Assembly (NCBI GenBank): GCA_039821145.1
Contig: JBCBOS010000014.1
Span: 165,299 to 229,298, forward strand
DNA: 64,000 nt
Reading direction: 5' to 3'
Source of the DNA: JBCCSZ01 sp039821145
GTDB lineage: Bacteria > Bacteroidota > Bacteroidia > Chitinophagales > Saprospiraceae
Part shown: piece by piece, positions 18,458 through 27,440 of the stretch
How the letters are laid out: each line of letters starts with the position of its first letter
Position numbering within the stretch: position 1 is the stretch's first letter
Made by a program: the position numbers and the translations under genes
The notes under the pieces: model-generated
What the model was told of the DNA's origin: nothing
The model's database searches: none
What the model saw: only the letters and a program-made list of their open reading frames with translations

Positions 18458-18976
18458 GAATGAGATTTTTTTGAATGCAAAAGAAGCATTGCTCTTCCGA
18501 TGAATTGGCAAGAGAATGGGATGCTGAGTGATGTGGGAAAACTGAAACGCGCTCTGGTCAAAGTCTGCCAAGATAGAAATGGCATGCCAAAGCTTGTTCG
18601 AACTGCTTGCAGGTGGCAAAATACGTCAAATATTCCATTCTTGCCACCCCTTCAATTTGAATAAAAATACATGTTTAAATTTATGTATATCATTTCATTA
18701 CCCAGTATAAAAATAAAAATTTAAAAAAAGTGTCTGAAAATTTATGGAATTTCGGGGGGTGCCGTGTCCTATTATAGACAAAATCGAAAGTGTCGCAGCC
18801 GCGGATGGCGCTTTGGATGGCGGAAAACAGGACTCTGTTTGGGCATGTGCTCAGGTTTGGGTTGACGGAGTCGTACTTGGGTACGGCGCCTGCGAGGGGC
18901 GGGGCTTTGGGTCTCGCCTAGAGGGCGGGCCCACCCAACAAAGCCCCCTCCCCTGCCATCTGCCTTCCGGCGCTTC
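18458..18976. other. Intergenic stretch with GC-rich inverted repeats
   Basis: 519 bases between the WG-repeat gene and the cytochrome gene. The left half is AT-rich (18650-18740); the right half turns abruptly GC-rich and contains the palindromic element listed separately. A plus-strand open frame from 18744 has no domain or signal and runs through the repeat, so it is not called. Confidence 0.5.
18896..18953. repeat. GC-rich palindromic element
   Basis: The left arm GGGGCGGGGCTTTGGGT (18896-18912) pairs imperfectly with the right arm ACCCAACAAAGCCCCCTCCCC (18933-18953, given here without the last base). A small inner CGCC/GGCG hairpin sits between them. There is no T tract. It lies 23 bases after the stop of the cytochrome gene. 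Smaller palindromes (GTACTTGGGTAC, GGCGCC) lie just left of it. It resembles dispersed REP/MITE-like repeats; copies elsewhere cannot be tested here. Confidence 0.5.
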
Positions 18977-19477
18977 TCATTCCACCACCCGCGGTACCCC
19001 ATCCTCAACATAGTCTACATACACCAAAATGGCATCAATCTCCGCATCCCCCAGATTGGGAAAACTCGACATGACAGAATGATCCCACTCTTCTACCAAT
19101 TGCACCGCCCGCGGATGTCCCTCGGCAATCATCGCCTGAGAGTTGCGAATCCAATCGTACAAGTCCGCCTTGGGAAACGGCGACCACCTCTCCTCTGCCC
19201 CTCCCAAAGCAGGCCCTGTCATGTCATCTCGCATATTTCTGTTGTGGCAAGTGGCACAATTGTTCTTAAACAAGGCCTTGCCCAAATCATATTGCACCTC
19301 CACGGAATCTTCCGCCGGTACTGTATGAGTCATCGATCCACAGCAGGCTGCCATCTCCTCCTCTTCGGCTTGCTGCTCCTCAGGAGAAAACAAAACCATC
19401 TGCAACAAAAGACCACAAAAGATGAAGACCAACAAAACCAATGAATACAGCGTGTACAGCAAGATGGACAACCTCAT
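18977..19477 (-). CDS. Membrane-anchored c-type cytochrome
   Basis: 166 residues from the ATG at 19477, which opens a hydrophobic anchor (LLYTLYSLVLLVFIFCGLLL); upstream codons in frame are unlikely to be used. After an acidic linker comes one haem site CATCH in FKNNCATCHNRNM, then GPALGG and a downstream Met in SVMSSFPNLGDAEID that can be the sixth ligand. A mono-haem class I cytochrome facing the periplasm, likely an electron carrier. No oxidase genes are adjacent. Confidence 0.85.
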   Translation of the reverse strand: MRLSILLYTLYSLVLLVFIFCGLLLQMVLFSPEEQQAEEEEMAACCGSMTHTVPAEDSVEVQYDLGKALFKNNCATCHNRNMRDDMTGPALGGAEERWSPFPKADLYDWIRNSQAMIAEGHPRAVQLVEEWDHSVMSSFPNLGDAEIDAILVYVDYVEDGVPRVVE

Positions 19478-19749
19478 AAGACCATTGTTTGTCTGCGTTG
19501 GGAATGAGACAATAAAACCTATGTTCAAGATATGGATCAATTGCCGAGTAGCCAAGGCAAGATTGCAATATCTCCTACCGATCACGAGAATAATCAAATC
19601 AAATTGGTATCTTGTATCAGACGGTTTCAGTCAGTACATGCCACAATTTCCAAAGGAAGTAGTGAAACCATAACGTTTTAGCAATGAAGTTTGCACTAGA
19701 TTTGGACGATGGAATAGACATGCAACTTTTGACCAAAAACTATGTCAAT

Positions 19750-21441
19750 ATGTTAAAATATACCATTATTTTCTCCTTGCTTTCCTGCAGCCTATTTGGA
19801 CAAAATCTCTATCCTATGGGGGATGAATTTCCATTGTGTCTATACGCCTTGTATGCCGATTTTGAAGAGGCAGGCACACTGGGTTGGAACGGCAGCCATA
19901 CGTACCAACACGCTCCGGTTCCCAATACCTATTTCATCACATCAGCACAAAACGGATTGGATGCAATGGCCCGCCTCAGCTACCATGATTCCATTGGGGA
20001 AAAATGGAGTAGACCGCAAAGAGTAACCATTGACGAAATAACAAGTCAATCCCAAAATCAGAATTTGTCTTGGTGGGACATTCCCGAAGAGCTGCGCTAT
20101 TGGTACAGCAATGAATATGAAATTGTACAAAACTATACCCGCCTGACTCGTCTTCACGACCCATTGGTCCGACCAAACTTCATGTACATTCCGGGGCATT
20201 ATGGCAGTGAAGGAATCGAAAACTATGTTGCATATCTGGACATCCTACCAGCAAGTTGTTACACCAATTGGCAAGAACTGCCCCATGCTTACGTAAGGTG
20301 GAGCATTGAGCAAACCTTTCAGGCCATCTCAGATCAAGGGTATGTCATTGGCGACAACTATCTAGGAGGAGAAAAAACTGTCATGGCCATTCTTGAGCTG
20401 TTCGAAGGTAGCATTCCCCTGACAGAGGAAGGAACCTGGCACGACTTCTGGCTGGCGTTGGCGTGTGATGTGAAAGGAATTTTGGCTTTCTCACATTTCT
20501 ACAGGAATTCGAGTCGTACATTGACCGACTCTTGGAACAAACTAAATGAAGCCATTGGCATTTTTAAATCGGAAAATTTAGACAAAACAATGCTAAATGG
20601 CACAACTGTGCCTGTAACGACAACAGTCGAAGCTGGCCCAAGCCTGACCCCCTCTTTTGACATCGATGGTGACATCATCCAATTTCCTTCCATCAAGACA
20701 ATTGGGAAAGTATGGAACGATACATTGTTTGTCATTGCTGTAAACTCCGCTTCTGCAAATGTAATTTTTGAATTGGACATCAACGATCCGACCTTCAATG
20801 AATATGAAGACGTCTTTCTTTCTAGTCATCATACCATCCAAAATGCCACCCTCGTTGATACACTCTCCGGGCTCGGAGTGTCCTTTTTCAAGTTTTACAA
20901 TTCAGATGTTGCTCTCCCTGTCGAATTTCTGTCCTTCAACGGATCTAAGCAAGAGGACAATTCCGCCCTATTGACGTGGGAAACATCAAGCGAATCTGGG
21001 AATCGAGGTTTTGAAGTCCAAAAATCATTTGATGGCAAAAACTGGCACCCCATCGGATTCGTAAAAAGTCATCCATCCTCCAATACCTATAAATTTACAG
21101 ATAAGTCCGTTCATGAAGGAGAGAATTATTATAGACTCAAACAACTTGATTTCAATGGACAGTTCGAGTATTCTAAGATGATTACATTGTCCTTTTATCC
21201 CGAAAGCGATGTATTCTCTCTGTATCCAAATCCAACAACGCATCTGGTACAAGTAAAGACCTCCCTTTCGCGCTATGACATTTCCATATTGGACTCCACT
21301 GGCAAGCTGATTCAAAGTCACCAGAATTTGTCTCTTTCAACACCCCTTGATGTCAGTCGTCTCCCCGCAGGTATTTACTCCATCGAGTTGACAAAACATT
21401 CAAACGGACAAAGATTGAAGAAATCACTGGTCAAATATTGA
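19750..21441 (+). CDS. T9SS type A substrate with unknown large N-terminal domain
   Basis: 563 residues from the ATG at 19750, which opens a signal peptide (LKYTIIFSLLSCSLFGQ). Residues about 25-380 form an unrecognised domain with a start (FPLCLYALYADFEEAGTLGW) reminiscent of TIM-barrel glycoside hydrolases; enzyme function is not established. A fibronectin-like module follows (VEFLSFNGSKQEDNSALLTW ... YYRLKQLDFNG), then a type A sorting domain (SLYPNPTTHLVQV ... LPAGIYSIEL ... KKSLVKY). Expected to be exported through type IX secretion and surface-attached or released. The gene looks more AT-rich than its neighbours. Confidence 0.85.
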   Translation: MLKYTIIFSLLSCSLFGQNLYPMGDEFPLCLYALYADFEEAGTLGWNGSHTYQHAPVPNTYFITSAQNGLDAMARLSYHDSIGEKWSRPQRVTIDEITSQSQNQNLSWWDIPEELRYWYSNEYEIVQNYTRLTRLHDPLVRPNFMYIPGHYGSEGIENYVAYLDILPASCYTNWQELPHAYVRWSIEQTFQAISDQGYVIGDNYLGGEKTVMAILELFEGSIPLTEEGTWHDFWLALACDVKGILAFSHFYRNSSRTLTDSWNKLNEAIGIFKSENLDKTMLNGTTVPVTTTVEAGPSLTPSFDIDGDIIQFPSIKTIGKVWNDTLFVIAVNSASANVIFELDINDPTFNEYEDVFLSSHHTIQNATLVDTLSGLGVSFFKFYNSDVALPVEFLSFNGSKQEDNSALLTWETSSESGNRGFEVQKSFDGKNWHPIGFVKSHPSSNTYKFTDKSVHEGENYYRLKQLDFNGQFEYSKMITLSFYPESDVFSLYPNPTTHLVQVKTSLSRYDISILDSTGKLIQSHQNLSLSTPLDVSRLPAGIYSIELTKHSNGQRLKKSLVKY

Positions 21442-21540
21442 ACTTGATGCTGAGTTGTTTCAACGCAACTGTCAACTCATTTGTACCACCAAAAAACTTC
21501 GTGGTCATTCTCAAAGTGCTGACCAATCATTTTCGATCAC

Positions 21541-22368
21541 ATGAAGACGCCACAAAAAGACAAAGCAGAGGCATTCCTGGCCCTCCATCACGACAAGCGA
21601 CTTCTGGTCCTGCCCAACGTATGGGATGTTCTGGGCGCCAAACTCATCGAACGCTCCGGACTGCCAGCCATGGCAACGGCCAGCGCCTCCGTGGCCTTCT
21701 CCAGAGGATACCAGGATGGACAACACATTCCTTTCAACACACTGCTCCAGGTCCTGCAAGCCATTTGCCAAGCCACCGACCTGCCCGTTTCTGCAGACAT
21801 GGAGCGAGGATACGCCAACGACAATGCAGAGCTGGCCGACAACACCAAACAACTCATCGAAGCGGGTGTCATCGGGATCAACATCGAAGATTCCATCATA
21901 GAAGGTGGTGAATTGACATCTTTGGACCAACAATGCGAGCGAATCCAATGCATCAGAAAAGCTGCCGATGAGGAAGGGATTCCCTTGGTCATCAATGCCC
22001 GCTGCGACATTTACCTGAAAGAACAGCCAAGCACCGATCCCTTGTCCGTCGCCATCAAGAGAGGACAGATGTACAAAGAGGCTGGTGCAGATTGTTACTA
22101 TCCCATCCTCTGCCCCCCACATTCCCTCCACACCGTCAATGCAGAGGTTGATCTCCCCCTAAATGTGCTGGCCGTCGCAGGACTGATGCCCATGAAGGAA
22201 TTGGAAGAAATGGGCATTGCCAGAATCAGCCTGGGGCCCGGTTTGCTGAAGGCGGCCTTGACTTCCATGCGGACCGTCATCCAATCCGTCATGAATTATG
22301 AAGACTATCAAACCTTTGCCAATCCAGACATCATCACGAGCCAAGAAATTGTAGACATGATCTCCTGA
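21541..22368 (+). CDS. Isocitrate lyase/PEP mutase family protein
   Basis: 275 residues. Family blocks: LLVLPNVWDVLGAKLIERSG, ATASASVAFSRGYQDG, SADMERGYAND, GINIEDSI, NARCDIYL, GADCYYPI and LAVAGLMPMKELEEMGIARIS. Family enzymes act on 2- or 3-carbon acids through a carbon-carbon or carbon-phosphorus step (carboxyphosphonoenolpyruvate mutase, methylisocitrate lyase, oxaloacetate decarboxylase). The exact substrate cannot be assigned. It has its own position between a T9SS substrate and a convergent sulfatase gene. Confidence 0.9.
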   Translation: MKTPQKDKAEAFLALHHDKRLLVLPNVWDVLGAKLIERSGLPAMATASASVAFSRGYQDGQHIPFNTLLQVLQAICQATDLPVSADMERGYANDNAELADNTKQLIEAGVIGINIEDSIIEGGELTSLDQQCERIQCIRKAADEEGIPLVINARCDIYLKEQPSTDPLSVAIKRGQMYKEAGADCYYPILCPPHSLHTVNAEVDLPLNVLAVAGLMPMKELEEMGIARISLGPGLLKAALTSMRTVIQSVMNYEDYQTFANPDIITSQEIVDMIS

Positions 22369-22404
22369 TGATAAGGACCTGCGGGGAAATTCAGAGAGGC
22401 ATAC

Positions 22405-24309
22405 TCATTCTTCCAACTTCAATTCGTTGCGGATCATGGCCCGGTGGTGGCGCTGTACAATAGCTTGCAACTTCTTCCGCAAAGCTGCCTTGGGTTGCTC
22501 TTGGTGAGGACTGAGATCGCGCTGCAGATAAGGATCGTCTACATAACGGTACAGCTTTTCCAAGTCCTTGAAATCGCTCTGGTACAGGTGGGTCGAATCC
22601 ACGATTTGGTACAGGCCATCGTGCAGCATGTAAGCAGAAGGAGTAGACAGACTGTCAAAACAACTTTGGCCAAAGGCAAAATAGGGCTCGTCATAGCCCA
22701 ACCAATCCAGCGCAGAAGGCATGAGATCGATTTGCTGGATGACCCTCGTGCTGTCGCCTTGAATCTCTGTAGTGGGATGGTAGAATAGGATGGGGATTCG
22801 AAAAAAGCCCAGGGAATTCAGATAAGGAGAACCACCGACAATTCTTCCCAAATGATCAGCCGTAATGACAAACAATGTCCGGTCAAACCAATCTTGTTGC
22901 CTGGCTTGCTGAAAGAACTTGGCCAATGCCTGATCTGTGTACAAGATGCTCCGACGAACCTCATCCATCTCCGGGTATCGAAGGCGAAATTCTTCTGGGA
23001 CTTTGTAGGGATGATGAGAGGTCAAGGAAAACAAAAGTCCTACGAATGGTTCTTCAAAAGAAGACAACTCTTGGCAGGTGAAATCAAAAAAGTCTTCATC
23101 CCAAATGCCCCAATTTCCATCGTACTCTCCCCCACCGCGCACCTGCTCATAGTCTTCCCGATCGTAAAATGCCTCAAAGCCTGTCCAGCTGGCAAATTTC
23201 TCCAATGCCATCGAGCCGGGATTGGCCCCGTGAAAAAAGGCAGACCGATAGCCCTTCCGCCCCAACAAGGAAGCAATGCTCTCCACCGCATTGGCTTGAT
23301 AGGTCGACATCATCAAGGGCGAATCCATCAAAGAAGGGACTGAGCTGCTGATGGCCACAATGCCGTGGGTCGAGCGCATTCCATTGGCCAACCCCCAGCG
23401 GGTGTGGTAGCCCTCACCGAGCAATGAATCCAAAAAAGGCGTATGGGATGGTCCCTTATTGAATCGCCCAATGTATTCCTGACTGAAGCTTTCCAGTACG
23501 ATCAACACCACATTGTCCTTGCGCATCTCCCCTCCCCTTGCACTCGCTTCCCGCCGCAGCTCAAAACGCGCATCCAACTCCTGATCTGTCAGAAAGCGAG
23601 GGTCTTCCAATTGTTGTTGTCCCAAGGAAAACAGGACACTCAATCCGGTATTGCTCAACAAGGGTCCCAGACGGGCGTCCTCGTAGTACTGGGCGGCGGT
23701 CAAGGGCATGATGGGCCGCAGCTGTACCCCGCCCCGGATGCCAATGATGGACAGCGAAATGGTCCCCAATAAGATGGCCCATTGGACAAGTGGACGGACT
23801 GGCCCCTCCTTTTTCCCAACAGACCGATAGGCCACAAATAAGAGCCCCATCAGCAACACAAACAAGACCACCAATGCCCAAAAGTCCTGCAAATAGGCAG
23901 CCGTCAGGTTGAGCGATTCCGACCAAATGCTGAAGTCAGAGCGGATCAGTCGGCGAGCGGAGTACGGAAAGTAAGGAATGCTGGCCATTTCCAGGCCCAG
24001 CGCCAGGGCGTTTCCCAGTAGAAAGATCAGTTTGAGGAAGGCTTGGTAAAGGGGCCGTTGACGGAAGCCTGTGGGCAAAAGGGCGAGCAAGATGTACAAG
24101 CTGTTGAAATACAGAAGCGGAGGCAGGTCAAATCGAAGACCAATCAAACTCATTCGCACTTTTTCTCCCATACCCAAATCGGGAAAGGCAGCCTGATTGT
24201 AGGCAAAAAACACCCATCTCAGGACAGCATACAGCAAGAGGACCAACAACAAATTGATGGCAACAGCCCGGAGAGGAGCCCATTCTGATGGCAAACTTTT
24301 GATTCTCAA
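22405..24309 (-). CDS. LTA synthase-like sulfatase family membrane protein
   Basis: 634 residues. Five N-terminal membrane segments are followed by an extracytoplasmic sulfatase-fold domain. Catalytic residues matching LtaS are visible: Glu in VLIVLESFSQEY, the nucleophile Thr in GMRSTHGIVA, and Asp-His in FVITADHLGRI. In Gram-negative bacteria such proteins move phosphoglycerol or phosphoethanolamine groups onto envelope glycans or lipids; the acceptor here is unknown. A TATTTTTG -7 element lies 30 bases upstream. Confidence 0.9.
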   Translation of the reverse strand: MRIKSLPSEWAPLRAVAINLLLVLLLYAVLRWVFFAYNQAAFPDLGMGEKVRMSLIGLRFDLPPLLYFNSLYILLALLPTGFRQRPLYQAFLKLIFLLGNALALGLEMASIPYFPYSARRLIRSDFSIWSESLNLTAAYLQDFWALVVLFVLLMGLLFVAYRSVGKKEGPVRPLVQWAILLGTISLSIIGIRGGVQLRPIMPLTAAQYYEDARLGPLLSNTGLSVLFSLGQQQLEDPRFLTDQELDARFELRREASARGGEMRKDNVVLIVLESFSQEYIGRFNKGPSHTPFLDSLLGEGYHTRWGLANGMRSTHGIVAISSSVPSLMDSPLMMSTYQANAVESIASLLGRKGYRSAFFHGANPGSMALEKFASWTGFEAFYDREDYEQVRGGGEYDGNWGIWDEDFFDFTCQELSSFEEPFVGLLFSLTSHHPYKVPEEFRLRYPEMDEVRRSILYTDQALAKFFQQARQQDWFDRTLFVITADHLGRIVGGSPYLNSLGFFRIPILFYHPTTEIQGDSTRVIQQIDLMPSALDWLGYDEPYFAFGQSCFDSLSTPSAYMLHDGLYQIVDSTHLYQSDFKDLEKLYRYVDDPYLQRDLSPHQEQPKAALRKKLQAIVQRHHRAMIRNELKLEE

Positions 24310-24338
24310 CGAATGGCAAGCGTTCGATGGTTCGGGAG

Positions 24339-24346
24339 CAAAAATA
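24339..24346 (-). promoter_or_regulatory. Candidate -7 element for the LtaS-like gene
   Basis: TATTTTTG on the minus strand fits TAnnTTTG, with a predicted leader of about 23 bases. No clear -33 element is seen. Confidence 0.38.
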
Positions 24347-24663
24347 GGGGGAATTTTCGAATGTTTTGCATCGAATGAAGGGCAGAAAAAGGATTGTCAA
24401 GTTTGTTGGACTTATTATGAAAAAAGTAATACCTTGCAGTCCGAACGGGCAAATGGCCTGTTCCCGCTTTCCACTCAGGTACTATAAGCTTTGGCCCAAC
24501 AGTTTCATCATGAGGTACTGTCTCGGAATGCCAGTAGGGCGGGCTCCAACCGTTGACTTGTCCGGTTTTCCCTCGGGAAACAAGGAGATTACCAAAAACA
24601 GTTCGGCAGCCTCAACGTGTCTTATCGGGGTCCAAAAGCACCTCAGTACTTGGGTGGGATTTT
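24347..24663. other. Intergenic stretch without a supported gene
   Basis: About 320 bases between the LtaS-like promoter and the end of the K+ channel gene. It contains one bulged hairpin (24557-24584, arms CTTGT...TTTCCC and GGGAAACAAG), downstream of the channel gene, but without a T tract on that strand. No coding signal seen. Confidence 0.45.
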
Positions 24664-25716
24664 TTATGCCTTGTTGAGAAAATGTCGCAGCCGCTCCAAC
24701 TGCTGGGTATTGCCCAATACGATGAAACTCGCCCCGGCATCCAAAACGATTTCCGGCCCCGGATTGACCACATATTGACCATTGGCTGGCTTGTATCCGA
24801 TGACATTGGCCCCCGTCAGGTCCCGAATGTCCCAATCTCGGATCGAACAATCCCGCAACTTGGCTGGTGCCGTTTCATAGTGAATCTCCTCAAATCCAAT
24901 GTCGGCCTCAAATTCGTTGGTCACGTGGGCAAAAAATTCCACGGTTCCGGGCTTGTTGACCATGGTCGCCATGTAAAACCCACCAATTTGGTCGGGCATG
25001 ATGACTTGATTGCTCCCAGCCAACTCCAATTTCTTACCGGACTGTGGAGAGCTGGCCCGGCTTATGATGTTGAGCGCCGGGTTCATTTGGCGGGCCGACA
25101 GCACAGTAAACACATTGCTGGTGTCATCCGAAAGGGTGGTCAGCAAGGCCTTGGCCCGATCGATGCCCGCCTTGACCAGTACATCGTCGTTGGTTGCATC
25201 GCCTTCGATGTAGAGGAGTTTCTCCGGGCTTCGCTGGATGTCCACCACGCGGTCGTGGTTCTTTTCGATCAAGACAAATTCTACATCGTGCTTCAAAAAC
25301 TGCTCGGCCACCTCCTTGCCATAGCGTCCATACCCACAGAGGATGATGTGTTGTTCCAATTCTGAAATCTTACGGTCGATCACGTTGATATGCATTTTGC
25401 GAAAAAATTCTCCCTTGACCAAAAAGCTGGTCACCGCCGATACGATGTAGGCAAAGATGGCAATGTTCACCAAGATGAGAATAGAGGTAAACAAGCGACC
25501 GTCATCGCTCAATTCCTGCACCTCTGTGTAGCCCACTGTCGACACGGTGATGATGGTCATGTAGAAAGCTTCCAACCAGTCGTATTGCTCAATGTATACA
25601 AATCCCATGGTTCCGATCAGGACCTCTGCGGCAAACAGAAGCACAGCGAAACGCAGGTTCAGATAAGAGCCTGAAAAGGTATACCAATTGAAAAATGGAC
25701 GGTAGATCGATTTCAT
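24664..25716 (-). CDS. Potassium channel with RCK (TrkA-N/TrkA-C) domains
   Basis: 350 residues from the ATG at 25716; the frame extends 15 codons further but the consensus -7 element at 25738 lies inside that extension. Two membrane helices flank a pore helix with the selectivity filter TVGY in MTIITVSTVGYTEV. Then comes an RCK domain with Rossmann motif CGYGRYGKEVAEQF and IEGDATNDDVL, and a C-terminal TrkA-C-like domain ending near GASFIVLGNTQQLERL. Architecture of MthK/Kch-type ligand-gated K+ channels. Confidence 0.92.
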   Translation of the reverse strand: MKSIYRPFFNWYTFSGSYLNLRFAVLLFAAEVLIGTMGFVYIEQYDWLEAFYMTIITVSTVGYTEVQELSDDGRLFTSILILVNIAIFAYIVSAVTSFLVKGEFFRKMHINVIDRKISELEQHIILCGYGRYGKEVAEQFLKHDVEFVLIEKNHDRVVDIQRSPEKLLYIEGDATNDDVLVKAGIDRAKALLTTLSDDTSNVFTVLSARQMNPALNIISRASSPQSGKKLELAGSNQVIMPDQIGGFYMATMVNKPGTVEFFAHVTNEFEADIGFEEIHYETAPAKLRDCSIRDWDIRDLTGANVIGYKPANGQYVVNPGPEIVLDAGASFIVLGNTQQLERLRHFLNKA

Positions 25717-25737
25717 ACATCGGAGGTTCCTGCATGC

Positions 25738-25745
25738 CAAATATA
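25738..25745 (-). promoter_or_regulatory. Candidate -7 element for the K+ channel gene
   Basis: TATATTTG on the minus strand matches the consensus. The initiation site would be just upstream of the ATG at 25716, giving a very short leader and supporting that start. Confidence 0.48.
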
Positions 25746-25802
25746 GAAACAGTTTGACCAAAAGATGAATATGGCCACAGTAGATTTCCGTTAAAGTCTT
25801 CG

Positions 25803-25810
25803 TATTTTTG
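25803..25810 (+). promoter_or_regulatory. Candidate -7 element for hemJ
   Basis: TATTTTTG on the plus strand, 17 bases before the hemJ ATG. It is divergent from the channel's -7 element 58 bases away. No good -33 was found. Confidence 0.42.
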
Positions 25811-25826
25811 TATAAAATCGCAACAG

Positions 25827-26396
25827 ATGGCTTTACTCATTTTCAAAACCCTCCACATCATTGGATTTGTCTCTTGGATGGCAGGCCTGTTTTACCTGGT
25901 CCGTATGTTTGTCTACCACGAGGAAGCCTACCAACGGCCTGAAGGCGAACGAAAAGTGCTGGTCGAACAGTTTTCGCTCATGCACCCCAGGGTGTACCGC
26001 ATCATCTGCAATCCCGCCATGATGTTCACCTGGTTTTGTGGCGTCTCCATGCTGATTCTCAACCCGGCTTACATGACCCAAGGCTGGATGCACATCAAGC
26101 TGACCCTGTTGATCTTGTTGCTGATTTACCATTTGTACTGCAAATCCCTGAGCAAAAAGCTGGTGGCTGGCCAACGCCCCTACCAAGCTTTTCAATACCG
26201 CCTGCTCAACGAAGTACCCACCGTCTTGCTGGTCGCCATCGCCTTTTTGGGCGTGCTAAAATCTACCATCAACTACTACTACCTCGCAGCGGGCTTGGTC
26301 GGCTTCGGCATCCTGATCTACGGAGGTGCAAAAGCCTATCAAAAGAAGCGCCTTCAAGCAGCGTCACAGGAAGCTCCCAAAGCCGAAGTGCAATAG
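25827..26396 (+). CDS. hemJ: Protoporphyrinogen IX oxidase, HemJ type
   Basis: 189 residues with four to five hydrophobic helices. The HemJ pattern is clear: FKTLHIIGFVSWMAGLFYLV with the conserved His, RMFVYHEEA, the second His in LMHPRVYRI, GWMHIKLTLL, and RLLNEVPTVLLVAIAFLGVL. It oxidises protoporphyrinogen IX in haem synthesis at the inner membrane, replacing HemG/HemY. Its last 33 bases overlap the end of the convergent Yip1 gene. Confidence 0.9.
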   Translation: MALLIFKTLHIIGFVSWMAGLFYLVRMFVYHEEAYQRPEGERKVLVEQFSLMHPRVYRIICNPAMMFTWFCGVSMLILNPAYMTQGWMHIKLTLLILLLIYHLYCKSLSKKLVAGQRPYQAFQYRLLNEVPTVLLVAIAFLGVLKSTINYYYLAAGLVGFGILIYGGAKAYQKKRLQAASQEAPKAEVQ

Positions 26397-27005
26397 TGCC
26401 AAGGGCAAAAACAGGGCAAAGACCAAACCGATGACGTTTCCCAAGGCCAACAAGAGGCTGCATCGCTGCGCCTCTGAGATGCCAATGATGATCAGGATCA
26501 GTCCCCACAAAGTCAACAAAAGAGAAAGGTATTGATGGATGTCCAACATCCAGCCGATGTACAGCCCATTGTCCACAACACGGGACAGCAAAATGATGGC
26601 AAACAATAAGGTAGATGAGACAATACTGGGCAAGGAGGACCAAGCCAAGACGGCAAGCAAGTCCATGACCTTGGCCGGACCATTGATCCATCGCCCTGTG
26701 CGTTGTAGAATCCAAGCAAAAATGTAATGGATGACTGGCCCGCTGATGATGACTGCCAAGGGCAAAAGGGCCAACAACAACAAATAGTTGTCGTACCACC
26801 ACTGATACATGGCCATGTGTTCGTCCACCAATTGAGCCAACCCAGCCAAGAGCAGCAGCAATAAGATGTATCGACCAGGGCAATGGCGCAAAATGAATCG
26901 GAAGCTCGTCCGAGGCCGAAACCAGATGGCAAAGGCCACATTGTCTAGTCGAACGCCATCCTCTTCCGGGGGCTCGTAGGCATGGTCTAGAATGGGGTCT
27001 GTCAT
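26364..27005 (-). CDS. Yip1-domain membrane protein
   Basis: 213 residues: a short cytoplasmic N-terminus (about 45 residues with FRPRTSFRFILRH) and five hydrophobic helices. The arrangement, including the IWFRPRTSFRFIL opening and GLYIGWMLDIHQYLSLLLTLWGLILIIIG (two quoted parts of one helix pair), is that of bacterial Yip1 family proteins. Function unknown. It converges on and overlaps hemJ by 33 bases. Confidence 0.78.
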   Translation of the reverse strand: MTDPILDHAYEPPEEDGVRLDNVAFAIWFRPRTSFRFILRHCPGRYILLLLLLAGLAQLVDEHMAMYQWWYDNYLLLLALLPLAVIISGPVIHYIFAWILQRTGRWINGPAKVMDLLAVLAWSSLPSIVSSTLLFAIILLSRVVDNGLYIGWMLDIHQYLSLLLTLWGLILIIIGISEAQRCSLLLALGNVIGLVFALFLPLALLHFGFGSFL

Positions 27006-27050
27006 GTGGAGGCTTGTATCATTGGAATTTCCATGGACAAGGGCTGCTTT

Positions 27051-27413
27051 TTACAAGATGGACACACATTTGGGATTCCTTTTTTTGACGAGGGCTTTGA
27101 CTTTTCGCCGAAATCTTTTGTCCTCTCTGTCATTGAGAGATGCCAAGTACTTTCTCATTTTACGGCTTCTTTGTTTGTCGAGGCAATCCCCGAGGCGGAA
27201 ATCGATGCTGTTGCCACCAAACAATTTCAGCCCTGGCTTGTATTTTTTCTCCTGCCGCTTTGTCTTTCGCTTCAATTTTCGAACCATTCGCTCTATCTGT
27301 TGATAACAGTGACAGACATATCTGGCTTCCTTCTTCGCAAAGCGGACTTCCTGCGCGTCCAGTCCCAGCATCCCTGTAAAGAGCCATGTGATGAGTAAAA
27401 TTTTTGTTTTCAT
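27051..27413 (-). CDS. Small basic secreted protein, unknown
   Basis: 120 residues with a signal peptide (LLITWLFTGMLGLDAQ). The mature part is strongly basic (KLKRKTKRQEKKYK, KRFRRKVKALVKKRNPK) with two Cys in VCHCYQQ and one each in DCLDK and PKCVS. I recognise no family. It lies 27 bases after the stop of the 27441 gene on the same strand, so the two are probably cotranscribed. Confidence 0.6.
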   Translation of the reverse strand: MKTKILLITWLFTGMLGLDAQEVRFAKKEARYVCHCYQQIERMVRKLKRKTKRQEKKYKPGLKLFGGNSIDFRLGDCLDKQRSRKMRKYLASLNDREDKRFRRKVKALVKKRNPKCVSIL

Positions 27414-27440
27414 ATGCTTCTGTTGTTGTTCTCTTTCTTC

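Noticed and set aside
18744..19013. Plus-strand open frame of 89 codons
   Set aside because: It runs through the GC-rich palindrome and into the 3' end of the cytochrome gene on the other strand; no domain or signal.
24641..24667. CACCT/GGGTG hairpin followed by a T run near the end of the K+ channel gene
   Set aside because: The T run is on the plus strand, facing into the channel gene, with no plus-strand gene before it; the stem is only five pairs.
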